The notes: a model not told the origin generated them from the sequence alone. A stretch of DNA of 64,000 bases from Ceratotherium simum simum (GCF_000283155.1 NW_004454163.1:22733616-22797615); one strand, 5' to 3'; shown: positions 48,066-61,310, counted from the stretch's first letter. Program-made: numbers and translations.

Positions 48066-48199
48066 GAGGATGTGATCTGTCTTGTCTAAAGAATAAAAGG
48101 GTGGTTAGGATACACTATACAAACAAATGCTTTATTTTTCCATTTTACTTCAGAAATAACTCTTAAAGTTTATATACTTGTACTTTATCCTTTCCTCTA

Positions 48200-48325
48200 T
48201 CCGATGGGGTATATCTTATTAGCCTTATTTTAAAGAAGAGTAACCTAGGCTAAGAAAATTGAATTAACTTCATCAAGTCACTCAGCTAGTAACTGTGGAG
48301 CTGCAACTCAAGGCCAGGTTTTGGG
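48200..48325 (-). repeat. MIR SINE fragment
   Basis: TTATTTTAAAGAAGAGTAAC, CATCAAGTCACTCAGCTAGT and GTGGAGCTGCAACTCAAG correspond to the reversed MIR core. Confidence 0.65.
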
Positions 48326-48829
48326 AGTCACTGTCCAGTACAGGTTATCAGAGGAGAGTCCTCTAGAACTGACCCAGTGACAATAAAAGACAGTGATTCA
48401 AGGTAAAAGATTCTAAGAAATGAGGTCATATCATTTACCCAGACCTAAGGGACTACATCTCTTACTGGAAGGAGTGAAGATAAACGGAGCAGAGGTCCTG
48501 AGGGTCCTATAAAATATCCAGGATGAATGGGGCTCTCCACTTGACTTATGTGCCTTTTCTCCTCACTGAGTGACTCACAGTCTAAGTGGAACCAAAATGT
48601 AAAATCACAGCTCCTTGGGTGGCACAAAACCTCCATTTCATTGTATGCTTTTCATGTCCATGTGATGTAAGTAAAATCCAATTCATACATCTATTTTAAT
48701 CAAGAATCTCTATGCCATGCTCATGCGTAGAGTCTTAATAAATGCTGCTTAATTGGATTTGTTTGAACTTTTTCATGCTCTTGGCTTAATAATGTCCCTC
48801 TTTTGCGTGCAGCATTACTCCTTACTTTT

Positions 48830-49085
48830 TCTTTATTGAGTATTGGTGCAGTTCTTATGAAGTATGATTAGGAACCTATAGTGTGCCGAGTCATGGGGAG
48901 TACAAACATGAAACAGAGAGGAACAGCTCTCTTGAGGGATGAGGTACAGTACATAGAACGGCTGTACTGATTGGAAAGACAATGAAAACAAGTAGTACTT
49001 GAACTAGAAACTTCAGAGAAAGGAGGTTGACAGCTAGAATTGCAGGGAAGGATGTGCAGAACAGTATAGTAGACATTCTTCAAAA
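48830..49085 (-). repeat. Possible L2 LINE fragment
   Basis: ATTAGGAACCTATAGTGTGC, then GAGTACAAACATGAAACAG, TACTTGAACTAGAAACTTC and AGGAAGGATGTGCAGAACA suggest reversed L2. Divergent. Confidence 0.45.
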
Positions 49086-49219
49086 AGAGTGCCTTTAGGA
49101 AAATTGTTTCTGCACTGTTGGTTCAAAATATGTCCTCACTTTTCCAAATGTTACTCCTTTACCAGTAGATTATCTTAACGCATTTCAAATATTGCCTCTT
49201 TTCTCATTCTTCCACTCTT

Positions 49220-49522
49220 TTTTTTTTTTTTTTTTTTTGTGAGGAAGATCAGCCCTGAGCTAACATCCATGCTAATCCTCCTCTTTTTGCTGAGGAAAAC
49301 CGGCTCTGAGCTAACACCTATTGCCAATCCTCCTCCTTTTTTTTTTTCCCCAAAGCCCAGTAGATAGTTGTATGTCATAGTTGCACATCCTTCTAGTTGC
49401 TGTATGTGGGACGCGGCCTCAGCATGGCTGGACAAGCAGTGCGTCGGTCCGCTCCCAGGATCCGAACCCGGGCCGCCAGTAGCGGAGCGCGTGCACTTAA
49501 CTGCTAAGCCACGGGGCCAGCC
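49220..49522 (-). mobile_element. ERE SINE, long-tailed variant
   Basis: A long T run, GAGGAAGATCAGCCCTGAGC, GAGGAAAACCGGCTCTGAGC, CCCAAAGCCCAGTAGATAG, CGGCCTCAGCATGGCTGGAC and the reversed head AAGCCACGGGGCCAGCC. Flanked by CTTCCACTCTT (49209-49219 and 49523-49533), an exact 11-bp duplication. One of the best-preserved copies here. Confidence 0.95.
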
Positions 49523-49533
49523 CTTCCACTCTT

Positions 49534-51474
49534 CATTTGGATTATAATTGCTTAGACAATTCACGTTCTCGATCACAATGTACACATTAGCAATCTCAAA
49601 AAAAGTGAATAAAACATTAATAGAAGTAAGCTACTGGAGTTGATACTTCTTGTACATAATGCTGTTATAGATTACGATTTGAGATTGTTCACCTTTAAAA
49701 CATAATAGAAACTAATAGCTATTTCAAGGCATTTAACTATAGGAGTGTGGGACAGATATGTTTCACTTGCTTTGTAAAGCAGTGTTTTACTTTCTCTAAG
49801 AAATTAATAGGACCAAATATATTTGATCCTGTTGCCTTCTCAACTTATTGATCCATGATCTCTTTTCACTGAGATACACCCTAAACTGACTTCAATTCCC
49901 CTTCCTTCCTCCTGTTTTTTTTTTTTTTTTTTTTTTTTCTTTTAACTGCATCCTTCAAAGATTAACAAGTGTAACCCTTGATAGGAATTACTATGTGGGT
50001 GAATGGACAAGCTCAGAAGTGGTCATGAGCAGCTCCCAAGGAGTACTCAGCCTGATGGTTTGCTCTGTTTCCAAATATACATATATTTAAGCTAAGGAGA
50101 TTTTCTTTAAGTATTTATCTCATTTTAACTTATTCATGTAAATTTTTAAGTCATAAAATAAGTTACAAATGACTTCTATGAAAGCTTTCATGGCTAATGT
50201 TGGAAAGCTTTGAGTACTAAATATTCCAAAGTCAGAAGTTTCCAGATAGAATTGCTTTGATTTCCCTTGAATTCTGGATAAGGAGGAAGCAATCATTTTG
50301 AAAACCATGTGAAATGGGAGGCATTCTTTGCAGTAGCAAAAGACATGTGCATTGGAAGGGAACTGCGATGTTAGCTCTCCCTAGGTGCATTGCGTTGCAT
50401 AACTTTTCCTCTTTGCTTTCCAGTCTCCTGGTAAACTCCAAAGAAGTGATCTACTCATTATGGTGGTAACTCTGTGCCCTGCAAGTCAGCTAAAGAGAGG
50501 CAGTGGTTCTGTGCAGATAGCTGACGGCAATGAAAGCAACCCCTTCTCCTTCTGTGACTTCTGTAGTTCCTCTTGCCTTCTCCGCTTAGTTTAAGCAGTG
50601 TGAAGATCAACAGTAACTTGCAGAAATGTTCCAATTCCTTGTGGATTGCGCTTTTAATTAGGATGCTTTGTTAAAGTAATTATAGAGCCAAACCCCACTG
50701 TTTGTTCAGGGTTTCCTGAAAGCATGTTTGCTATTATGCTGGGAAGTTTTTAAATATTTACTTTGTGCCTCAAAATTTCAGCTTAAAAATAAAAAACAAG
50801 ATCATTAGAATTCCCCAAAGTTCTTATGTAAATGTCTTGCACAAGGATATGAGAGAATTTATGATGAAGTTCAGCAAGGTGTCCTCCAGGAAATTGAGCT
50901 TGGTGAACAAATAGAAATTGCTACATACCATCAATAATGATGCAATTTAAAATTAAACCTCTACCCCAAAAATGGAGGAGCTTTGCTAGCAAAAATTAGC
51001 AATGCAGAGAATCCTGAAAATGCAACAGTGATATAGCAAAAACTGTGAACTGGAAGCAGGCTTTAATTGCCTGCCCCCAGGAAACAGACAATTAGCCCTG
51101 TTAGCCTGATTGGGTAATGGTAAAATGGGATTACTGCAATTTCATTTCATTTGAGACGTGAACCACAACAAAAGTCCTGTGTTTTGTAGCCTGCATGATA
51201 TATGGTGTCCACTGAGAACATGATTTTGAGAAGGAACACATTAATTTTCAGAATAATGAGAAAATCCAAGATGATGAGACCACCCAGAAAGAAGGAACAC
51301 TGCCTATTAAAATTGTCATATTCATCCAAAAAATAGAATCTGAAAAGTGGAAAAATCTCTAGGCAGAAGAATGAGAAATGAGAAAAACAAATTTTTGTTT
51401 AATTGAAAGAAATTGAAGAACAGAAAAAGGAAAAGAAGAAGGAAGGAGAGTAAAATGTACATATGAGTTATAGT
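49534..51474. other. Mostly unique intronic sequence
   Basis: Contains an isolated poly-T run (49915-49938). The stretch 50480-50780 is repeat-free with motifs such as CTTTTAATTAGGATGC and AAAGTAATTATAGAGCC and might be conserved noncoding DNA (inference). No exon seen. Confidence 0.35.
49915..49938 (+). repeat. Poly-T run of 24
   Basis: A homopolymer not attached to any recognisable SINE body on its right side. It may be the tail of a decayed element or slippage. Confidence 0.9.
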
Positions 51475-51948
51475 CAGCTGAATAATGGCCCCACAAAAAT
51501 GTCCATGCCCTAATTCCTAGAATCTGTGAATATGTTGCTTTACATGCCAAAAGAAACTTTGCAGATGTGATTAAGCTAAGGATTATGAGATAAGGGATTA
51601 TCCTGGATTCTCCAGGTGAGCCCAGTGTATTCGCAAGGGCACTGAGAAGGAGGAAAGAAGATCAGAGTGACAGGAGATGTGACAACAGTAGCAGAAGTTG
51701 GAGTGATGTAGGGCCATGAGCTAAGGTGGGCAATCTCTAGAAGTTGAAAAAGGCAAGAAAACATATAGACCCTAGAGCCTCATGAAGGAACACGGCCCTG
51801 CTCACACCTTGATTTTAGTTCACTGAGACTGATATTGGAGTTCTGACCTCCAGAAATGTAAGATGATAAAACAACTTTGGTTTAAGTCACTAAACTTGTG
51901 GTACTTTAAGCCACTAAGTATAGCAGCAATAGGAAACTACTACAGTTG
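51475..51948 (+). mobile_element. MLT1-type MaLR solitary LTR
   Basis: AATAATGGCCCCACAAAAAT, GTCCATGCCCTAATTCCTAG, CTTTGCAGATGTGATTAAGC, CTGACCTCCAGAAATGTAAG and GGTTTAAGTCACTAAACTTG, ending AGGAAACTACTACAG, follow the direct MLT1 order. No internal genes. Confidence 0.88.
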
Positions 51949-51949
51949 C

Positions 51950-54900
51950 CAGAAGAAATTTTTTTTTGGTGTCATTTGAGTCGTTGACAAAGATAAGAAT
52001 ACTTGTTTTATTTAGGTTTCATAAACATTTTGAGGCCAAAGTTGTGAAAACGAGCAATAAGCTTGAAATAGAAAAGTAGGTCAAGAAAAGGGAAAAATAT
52101 TATAGAAATGAGAGGCTCAAAAATCTGAAATTTCATAGAGTCTGAACATTTAACAAAAGTTTAATTTGAGTAGGAATCATAAATAAACAGTGTGTTCTAT
52201 GGAGATAGACTTACTTAATAGATATCTAAAGAAATAAGAGAAAGCCCCAAATTTTCTATGATTTTGTGGAAGATAAGCATCATATCAAATTGCATATCTA
52301 GCCAAGATTTGCTTTTTTAAAAACATTTTAAAATATGTATTTTCTAAATGATTGGAGAAATAAAAATAAATAAAAGGTCACATAGCAAAGTGCAGAAAAT
52401 AAAATAATTAGAAAGGAAAAACGAAAAATACTTCTAGATGAAAGAAATTTTAAAACTGAACAAAACTGAATTTATTTCTCTTTTTAAAAGAGAGAGACTT
52501 TCAGATCTTGTTAAAAGCAAGATTAAACGGTGTACTTTTAAAACAAAGAAAAAATATTAAAGAACTAAAAATTGGGCAAAGAATTATCAGGCTAACAAAT
52601 TGAGTGGCCTCCAGAGGGATGATGACGATACCTACATACACACATACATACATACATGAAATGGATAAGTAACTTTATATTGACAAATACAAACAAAGAT
52701 ACAAGTCATAAAACTTCAAATCTCAAACATACAACACTTGACAATCAAAGTATGTAAACAAGAGTTTTCCGAAAAATTCAAAACGCCAAGCCAGATTTGG
52801 GAAAGAATCTCTTTAAATACTTAGAACAAAATAAAACTGGCAATCATCAAAAAGACAACAAGTAACAAGTCTTGGTGAGGATGTGGAGAAAAGAGAACGC
52901 TTGTGCACTGTTGGTGGGAATGTAAATTGGTGCAGCCACTATAGGAAACAGCATGGAGGTTCCTCAAAAAATTCAAAAAAGAAGTACCATTTGATCCAGC
53001 AATTCCACTTCTGCGTATTTACCCAAAGAAAACAAAACACTAATTCAAAAAGATATATGCATCCCTATATTCATTGAAGCATTATTTACAATAGCCAGGA
53101 TATGGAAGCAGCCTAAGTGTCTATCAATAGATGAATGGATAAAAAAGATGTGATATATGCACAATGGAATATTACTTGGCCATAAAAAAGAATGGAATCT
53201 TGCCATTTACAACAACATAGATGAACCTAGAGGGTATTATGCTAAGTGAAACAAGTAAGACAGAGAAAGACAAATACTGTATGATTTCACTTATATGGGA
53301 ATCTAAAAAACAAAACAAATGAATAAACAAAACAAAACAGACATTTGACTCATAGATACAGAGAACAAATTGATGGTTGCCAGAGGGGAGGTGGGAGGGG
53401 GGCTGGGCAAAATAGATGAAGGGGATTAAGAGATACAAACTTCCAGTTATAAAATAAATAAGTCATGGGTTGTAATATACAGCATAGGGAATATAGTCAA
53501 TAATATTGTAATAACTTTGGTGACAGATGGTTACTAGGCTGAACATTTCATAATGTATATAAATGTTGAATCACTATGTTGTACACCTGAAACTAACATA
53601 ATATTGTATGTCAACTATATTTCAATAAAATAAATTGAACATTAAAAATTACAATCATTGAAATGAAATGTCACTGGATGTGTTAAAAAATACATTAAAC
53701 ATAGCTGAAGACAAAATTAATATATGATGGTGAAAAAAAAATAGAAGAGAATTAGAAAAGCACAAAACATGGAATGAGAAAATTTAACATACATCAATCA
53801 TAATTCCAAAAGAAAATAGAGAATGGATGAGAAATAATTTTTGAAAGGACAAGAAGTGAGAATTTTCCAGAGTTGATGAAATACGTGGATTATCAGACTC
53901 AGGAATAATGCTTTATCTTTGATACATTGTGCAATACCAAAGATAATGACAAAAAGAAGGGTTTAAAACACCCTCGAGAGCAGATTACTTATTCAGGAAC
54001 TAAAATTATACTGATAAGAATTTCCAATAGCAACAAACTAGAAAACAATGAAATATCTTCAAAGTGCTAATAAAAAATTACTATTACCTCAGAATTGTGT
54101 ATCCAACTAAAAAATTATTCAAGGAAAGGAGAGACATAAACACCTTTCACATAAAGAAAAACATAGTTTACCACCACCATCTTTCTTGATAAAAGATGTA
54201 CTCTCTAAAAAAAGAGAGAAAGAAAATGACTAGGACTATTAGAGAAAATGATAAACAAAATAATGTAACATATGCGCACATATGCACAAATTATGATTAT
54301 ATAAAACAAAAATTATAATATTTTGGAGATTTCAAAAAAGTTGAAAATCGTGAGGTGACAAAGAAGGAGGAGTCTTGGAGGTTAAACAGTTTAGAGATTT
54401 TTTTATGCTGTTCTTGTGAAAAGTAAACATATAATTAACTTTAGGCTTCAAGTTATATGTGATATAAAAACTGAAAATATATGACAAACAGAAGGATATA
54501 CAGGGTATAATTTCTTATTCAGTGGAGGAGAAAAAAAAATAATGGAGGAAAAAACTCTTTAGCCTACCCAAATGAAATAATGAAACAAGAAAAATAATAA
54601 TTTATTGTGGACAAATGGAAAATTAAAAGTATGTAATAAAATGATACAAATAAATCATAATATAGTCATAACAATAAATGTAAATGGATTAAACTCACCA
54701 GTTAAAGGAAAGATTGTTAAATGGGATTTTAAAAACATCAAGATCTATGATATTTACAATTGACACAGCTAAAATATTCAGATATGAAAAAATTGAAAGT
54801 AAAGAGATGAGAGAAAAATACTAGTAATTCTAATGAAAAACAAATGTAGGTTTTTTGTTAGTAATTCCCTTAAAGCCAAAGAGGTCGAGACAGAGATCGC

Positions 54901-54980
54901 TACATATGATAAAAGGATTGACTTTTAGAAATTTGTAAATTGTTAAAGAAATATGTAATAATTACAAATATACAGCTTTT
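51950..54980 (+). repeat. Old L1/HAL1 LINE, interrupted
   Basis: A diverged forward L1/HAL1 body. 53780-54250 has GAATTTTCCAGAGTTGATG, GAAATATCTTCAAAGTGC, AGAATTGTGTATCCAACTA and AAAAGATGTACTCTCTAAA. 54660-54740 shows AATAAATGTAAATGGATTAA and the start of an ORF2-like region. A younger L1 3' end at 52830-53650 interrupts it. The outer limits are approximate. Confidence 0.6.
52830..53650 (+). mobile_element. L1 LINE 3' end nested in older L1/HAL1
   Basis: GGCAATCATCAAAAAGACAA, CACTGTTGGTGGGAATGTAA, GATCCAGCAATTCCACTTCT, TTCATTGAAGCATTATTTAC, GGTATTATGCTAAGTGAAAC, GATGGTTGCCAGAGGGGAGG and TACACCTGAAACTAACATAA, ending in CAATAAAATAAATTG. Less diverged than its surroundings. 5'-truncated. Confidence 0.92.
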
Positions 54981-55319
54981 ATAATATACATGTGTACTAT
55001 TTAAGCAAATCTTGACAGATCTTTATGGACAAATTTAGAAACTCACCACAGCATTTGAATATACTTTTATCATTATAGAAACAGTAAATGTATACTATTA
55101 TAGGTAGCAAATATAGACAATAAACCAAAACAAGTTTCTCCACCCAAAGATTATCCAATTATCACTCTTAACACCCTAATACATATTCCTTAATTTCTGT
55201 TTTATACACATATATAAATACATACATTCATACATGCATATATAAAATATTTATATATTATAGTGAATAAATATATATAACCAAAATGAGAACATATATA
55301 TACTGTTCTACAAACTTCT

Positions 55320-55434
55320 CTTTTTTTTTTTTTGAGGAAGATTGGCCCTGTGCTAACATCCGTTGCCAATCTTCCTCTTTTTCTTTTTTCTCGCCAAAGC
55401 CTCAGTACATAGCTGTGTATCATAGTTGTATTCT
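55320..55434 (-). mobile_element. ERE SINE, 5'-truncated
   Basis: A T12 tail, GAGGAAGATTGGCCCTGTGC, TAACATCCGTTGCCAATC, CGCCAAAGCCTCAGTACATA and GCTGTGTATCATAGTTGT, then an abrupt end without the tRNA head. AACTTCT at 55313-55319 and 55435-55441 is a short flanking duplication, consistent with truncation on insertion. Confidence 0.88.
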
Positions 55435-55441
55435 AACTTCT

Positions 55442-56817
55442 TTTTTCAATTATTTTCCTTTTTATTTTTGCAGATTATGATTTTGCCTAATATCCTGATC
55501 ATATTCAAATTTCAATTCAAAGAAACTTTCTTTACAGATCATTTACGCAAATTAGAATCCAATCTAGGATCACAAACTATGTATAATTTTTATATCCCTT
55601 AAGTCTCTTAATCTACCACAATCCCTTTTTCCTACTCTGGTTTATTGAAAAGAGTGGACTTTTTGTCCTCTAGTTTCAACAGTGCTAATATTTGTTTTTG
55701 TCTAATTATTTCTTGTGGTATCATTTAACTTGTTCCTCTTTTTTCTGTATTTTTGTAGAATGGAAGCTATATATAAAGACCAATGTTAAATTCAGAGATT
55801 TTCAAATTTCCTCTCAGAATTTGAAAAAAAAAAAAGGAAGGAACATAGAAGATTTACCTGACGTAACTGAAATGTGCATTCAATTAGAGAATCTTATTTT
55901 TTTTCCTAAGCATCCAAAGAATATTTAGTACTTGGCTCTAAAGAAATGTATATTGAAGTCCTTGAATCATACTAAACACATTCATTGATCACAATGTAAT
56001 TAAAATAATATGATACCCAATATGTTTGGAAATGTAAAAGCATACTTCCAAATAACTCATTGGTCCAAAAGAAATTATATTACATCTAGAATGTAACTTT
56101 TAGCACCTGATATCTAGGCAATCTGGTTTATTTGTATACCTATTAGATTAAAAATATTAGGCAAGGTTTTATAAAATGGATTTTTTTTATTTTTAGTAAA
56201 TATAGAAATTTTTTGCTTTTGGCTATTATTTTGATAAAATTCCTGGTGAAAGCCAATAACATACTGTTAAAACACATCCAAGTAAACGATACTAATTTGA
56301 GGGTACGGAGTGGGGTTTACACCTGTGAGCTCATAAATGTGGTCCTTTGGCAATATAATAAAGTTAGAATGGGATTTTATGCACAGAGAAATGTAGGTGG
56401 AATGTCATGAAAAAGGATTTCTTTCACATGGGTTTTTGTTAGGAGCCATCCGTGACGTTCTGGGTTGCTAATTGACAAATAGACTTCTGGAATGAAATAA
56501 ATCAGTGGTACAGCAGCCAATCCATCATAGAATTGAAGAATCTAATTCCTTATTTTCATTCAAGTAGAATTCATCTTATATATAAGGAATGTTGTAGGAA
56601 AAGTCAAGACTGGTTTTTGAAAGCAATTTAAATTCTGCTTTAGTTCTTGGGCAAGTGGTTGTTCAAAATCTCAGAGCTCCACTGTACAAAGGATGGTACA
56701 AATTATTTAGACTTGTATGTTAAAAGAAGTTCAAGTCTTTTCCTCGGTATTAGGAAACTTTTTAATGTGCTCATGAAATATTTAATCCTTTTTTGCCTTG
56801 CTTGACTTTTTCTAAGT
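55442..56817. other. Unique intronic sequence
   Basis: AT-rich, short open frames, no assignable repeat or exon. Confidence 0.4.
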
Positions 56818-57062
56818 ATAACGTAATGGATAAAGTTTTGGGTTCCTAAGTCTTAATCTCTATGTTTGAATCCTACTTCATTCACTGTATAGTCTTGGGC
56901 AAGTAACTTAACTTCCTTAAGATCTGAGTTTTCTCATCTACAAATAGAGTATAACAACAGTATCCATACCAATGGATCTTTGTGAAAATTAACTATGATA
57001 ATAGCAATAAAGTGTTCAGCAATGTGTCTGATATATACGTAACACTCAACAAATGATTACTG
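56818..57062 (+). repeat. MIR SINE, near full length
   Basis: ACGTAATGGATAAAGTTTTG, GTTTGAATCCTACTTCATTC, TTGGGCAAGTAACTTAACTT and GTTTTCTCATCTACAAATAG through to CACTCAACAAATGATTACTG cover the MIR head, core and tail. Confidence 0.88.
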
Positions 57063-57399
57063 TTGTTGCTGTTGATAAATTAGATCTCAGACTTTAACAG
57101 TAATATGAAATGCTAATACTGTTGGTCTTTTGAAGCTGCTTCTTGTTCATGATGGTAAAACTTTGTTTTCTGCATTAAGGGAACAGATATATTTCCTTCT
57201 GATACAAAAGCAGGGCATACATTCAGTACATCTTAAAAAGCCCACCATCTAATTAATGTATAATTTAAAGGGGTGTTGTTATATAATTATATCAATAGAT
57301 GAAAGAGGACATTATGTAAAATTAGATAGTTGTTACCAATTTTTTAAAAACTCATGTTAATATGGGAATATAAAGAAGCTTTCAAAATGCTATTGCTTT

Positions 57400-58250
57400 T
57401 GTAAGAAACTAAAAGCAAACATTATGCTAAATGGTAAAATCCTAAACATGTGTCTTTAAGATCCCAACAAGCCAAGGAAGCTTCCTACTATTACTCTTAT
57501 TCAACAAAGCGTAGAAGTTTTGGTAAGAAAAAGAAAAAAAAGCCTAATCTTTTATTACATAAGGAAAGAAATGTTATTTTCACAAATGGTGGATTTCATA
57601 TTTGGAAACTTCAAGAAACTACACTAAGAATCTATTAGAGTTAATAAGAAAATTAAATAAGGTAGTAGGTTTATATATATGTGTGTATATATATATATGC
57701 AAAAAAAATAGCTTTTTCTTACACTAGCTATAATTAGTTTAGACTAAGAAGAAAAGAAATGCCTTCATACAGTAACCTAAAGTATAATATCTAGGACTAA
57801 ATTTAACAAGCTGTAAACAAATGTATATGAAGAAAATAGAATTTTATTAAAAGATATAAAATAAGACATAAATAGAAAGGTATATATGTTCCTTGACGTA
57901 AAACCTTACTACTGTACAAATTTTAGTTCTTCTCAAATTAATGATTAATTTAATACAATTCCAATCAGAATGAACTTCATATAGAAGAATAAATGTAAAA
58001 GGATTCTGAGAAATTTTGAAAAAGTAGATTAAACATTAACATTTACTATAAAACCTGATTTAAATTCAATATAGTATTGTTTGGCATAAAAGTAGACAAG
58101 TAGGTCAGTGTAACAGAACATAGAGGACAGAAATATTTCTTGTTATATTTGAGAAATAAATAAAAAATAAATTTTGCATTTCAACCAGCAGATTATTCAA
58201 TAAATAGTATTGAGACTATTGCTTTCTGGTAGAACACAAAGTTTTTTTCT
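57400..58250 (+). repeat. L1 LINE ORF2 fragment
   Basis: AAAGCAAACATTATGCTAAA, CCTACTATTACTCTTATTC, AGTATAATATCTAGGACTAA, TTCTCAAATTAATGATTAAT, ACAATTCCAATCAGAATG and AAGTAGACAAGTAGGTCAGT are the ORF2 reverse-transcriptase-to-3' segments of an old L1. Many frameshifts; contains a small TA/TG run at 57670-57700. Confidence 0.75.
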
Positions 58251-58449
58251 CTTACATCAGATTAATTGACAGCAGTTGATTCTAGTTATGGAATTGAAGG
58301 CAAAAGAGGGTGAAGTTATCACTTCTTATATAATTCAAAAACAAAGAGGTCATGGGTGGTTTTAAAGATTTTGTTATTTTTTCTTTTGGTATTCTTAAGT
58401 ATAATAAAGACGAAGGGCCCAGACACACATCCTTTAATACAATCGGTGG

Positions 58450-59225
58450 TTGTGAGCTGATCTTTCAAGGTATCATTGCTATTAAAGCTGATCCTGTTCT
58501 TCCTCCTGTGTTCTTCACATTGGGACTGGTACCAGTATCCACCAATTATCCAAGCCAGCAGGCTCCCCATCATCCTCAACTCCTCCATTTTCACTCTCTG
58601 CCAATATTCATTCAAACACCGAGACCTGTAATTCCTGCTTTCCTAATAGATTTGGAATCCATCCTCTCCTCTCTACTCCCACCACCATACGTCATGTCAG
58701 GCTCTCATCATTTGTTGCTTGAAAATGGCCTCCTGCCTGGTCTCCTGACACCAATTTGCTCCCCCTCCTCTCTCAACTCCATAGAGCTGCGAGAGTGATT
58801 TTTCATAATCAGATCTGACGATGTTGTTTCCCTATTCAAATTCTTCCTGTTGTGATCCTGTCCTCAACCTCAAGTCTGGTATTCCATCAAGTCTTTGCAT
58901 ATCCACATATCCCTCCAGATACTCTTCATTACATCTCGTGCATTTGCACTTAGTGTGTCCTCTGGCAGGATGTCCTTTCACATGACTTCACACCTACTTG
59001 TCCTTTGAAACCTAGTTCCTTACTTCTAGGAAAACTTTCTCTTTTCTGGGTTTCATTCAGATGTCTTTCCTTTAACCTGTCTATCTTGGGGCACGTTGTC
59101 TTAGCATTTACCCCTCTCTTGCCAGTAGACTAGAAGCAAAGACCATACTTCATTTGACTTGAATTTCTCCAGCTTTACACAGTGCCTGTTACATAATAGA
59201 TGTTCAATTAGTATTCAGTAGATGG
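58450..59225 (+). repeat. L2 LINE 3' end, long copy
   Basis: GAGACCTGTAATTCCTGCTT, TCACTCTCTGCCAATATTC, GAGCTGCGAGAGTGATTTTT, CATATGACTTCAC-like text, GCCAGTAGACTAGAAGCAAA and ACACAGTGCCTGTTACATAA extend to GTATTCAGTAGATGGATAAA, the L2 terminus. A 148-residue frame at 58352-58798 is mostly L2-derived and starts in unique sequence; it is not a gene. Confidence 0.8.
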
Positions 59226-59229
59226 ATAA

Positions 59230-60611
59230 ATATATAAGCATTCATAGCCAGGTATTAGCTATGTTAAACTCATACACTTTATACAGTTTGATTCTTCACT
59301 GATGACCATTGTTGTAGTCAAAAAACAATTACAGGTAAAGGAGAACTAGAAACATCCTTTGCTCTCTTTGGTATATTTTTCCTTAAATGTGGGAACGCAT
59401 TGCCTTTTCATTATGTAAGATATTAAAATGAAAACCTCAGTTTTCTAGACAGCAGCTTGGCATAAGATTTTAGAGATATTGTGTTTTTTTAGAGCATACA
59501 AATAGGTCTGTAGTTTTGAGAAAGTAGGGTTTAAATCCAGTTAGAGTCGAATGAGCATGAAGAATTCATGGAAGTACATCATTTGGAGAGGACTACAACC
59601 CTACTCTCCATTCCCCATTCAGAATAGCATTCATCATTTGAATGGCAAAAATCTGGAGATTATTCAGTATGAGGTAGCTGAAAAAATGCATCATGGCAGA
59701 AGATACAAGATTCTAGTGAAGTTTTATGATATTTGAAGTTGATGTCCCTAAACTCTAAGTTGGGAGAACAAGTCTCCCAGATATGGATAGGTTGATTCCA
59801 CAGCAGCTCTTAGAAAGCCACGTCAAGAGTATCACCTCTAACAGTGAAGGTTAGGTTTTCCCACTCAAGAAGTCAGGAATTTGTAAGTAAAATTGACCTT
59901 CATTGTGTTTTATTCCTGTGTTCTATTTGACACACCAACCTCCTCCCTAGACAGGTATCTCAACTTTCTGGTGGTACATGTCCAATCAAGGACTCAACAG
60001 ATGCAGCCCATGCTTGTCCAACATTGGACCAAAAAAGGACTGGTTTCACCCTGTCAATAATCTAGAGTGGGGATTCTGCAGTTCCTCTAAGCAAGAGAGA
60101 ACCAGGGAAGGAAAGAATCTTGATTGTTTTGTTAAGATTAAACTTGGAGCATGGCATTGAGTGTCTCTTCCCTGAGAAATATTTCTCTTTTTTTCCTTCT
60201 TTTTCCTACTGAGTCATCATCAGTGCGAACCATGATCAGCATGTAAAGGTGCAGAAGCTATAGGACCTAGAATCCGATCAATTATCTCTTCAGGAAGACA
60301 TCGGATTATTTACTGGGCCTATGCAGACAACTTTATTGTGGTAGTCTACCTTTATCTGTCACTAGGAGTAAGATTGTTGTTATCAGGAATTGAAGGACCC
60401 AGATGAACACTACCCCCCAAACAGATCTGCCATTTTAATTGACATAGATTTCGGAGACACATTTTTCAGGATTAGAGTTAACTGTTGAGATATTACAGGG
60501 ATGAATCTGTCAAAACTCCGTTTTTAGAGCACTATCTACCCACCTACTCTTCTTGAATTTCTACATCCTTTTTCTTTTTTCTGATTTTATTCTCCTTTTT
60601 TTCTTTTCATA
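59230..60611. other. Intronic sequence, unresolved
   Basis: Two 60-residue-class frames (59551-59736, 59978-60160) lack domains. Possibly an old LTR-type repeat around 59540-60400; not assignable by eye. Confidence 0.35.
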
Positions 60612-60960
60612 TTTTTTCAACTTTATTGAGATGTAATTGACATACAGTATTGTGTAAGTTTAAGGTGTACAATGTGTACAACATGATTACCACAATAAGG
60701 TTAGTTAACACATCCATCATCTCACATAATTACCTTTTTGTGTGTGTGGCTGAGAATATTTAAGATCTCCTCTCTGAGCAGCTTTCAAGTATATAATACA
60801 GTATTGTTAAGTATAGTCACCATGCTGTACATTAATCTCCAGAACTTATTCATCTTATAACTGAAAATTTGTACTCTTTGACCAGCATCTCCCATTTCCC
60901 CCACCACTCAGTTCCTGGCAACCACCACTCTACCCTCTGTTTTTATCCTTCATCCATTTT
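60612..60960 (-). mobile_element. L1 LINE 3' UTR
   Basis: TCAACTTTATTGAGATGTAA, GTGTAAGTTTAAGGTGTACA, CATGATTACCACAATAAGG, CAGTATTGTTAAGTATAGTC and CCTGGCAACCACCACTCTAC are the reversed L1 3' UTR. Confidence 0.9.
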
Positions 60961-61179
60961 CAATTTCACGAACAGTGATAGAGTAAAATTAATACTAGAC
61001 AAACAAGAAGTAGCTAAAAATAAAGTAAAATAGTAGAATAGTAAGATTATTTGACCTAAACCAATTAAGACTGAGGGAAAACATAAGTTTAAAGTAAACA
61101 AAAAGATAAAATACAGTTAAAATTGTAAATTTTAACGTTGAAAAGAAAAAAAATGAGATTAATATATAATTCGTAGAAT

Positions 61180-61310
61180 AGCTAAGAGCACAAACTGTAT
61201 GTGAAATGTTAAATAATAAAACATCTATTTATTAAAGTGCTAAGTATGATGCTTGTGCATAATAGGTCACCATAAATTTTATCCATTATTATTATTAGGA
61301 ACAAGAACAA
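61180..61310 (+). repeat. MIR SINE fragment
   Basis: AAAGTGCTAAGTATGATGCT, TGTGCATAATAGGTCACCAT and TTATCCATTATTATTATTAG match the MIR 3' part. Confidence 0.55.

Noticed and set aside
58352..58798. 148-residue frame on +
   Set aside because: Mostly inside an L2 3' end; no matching protein features.
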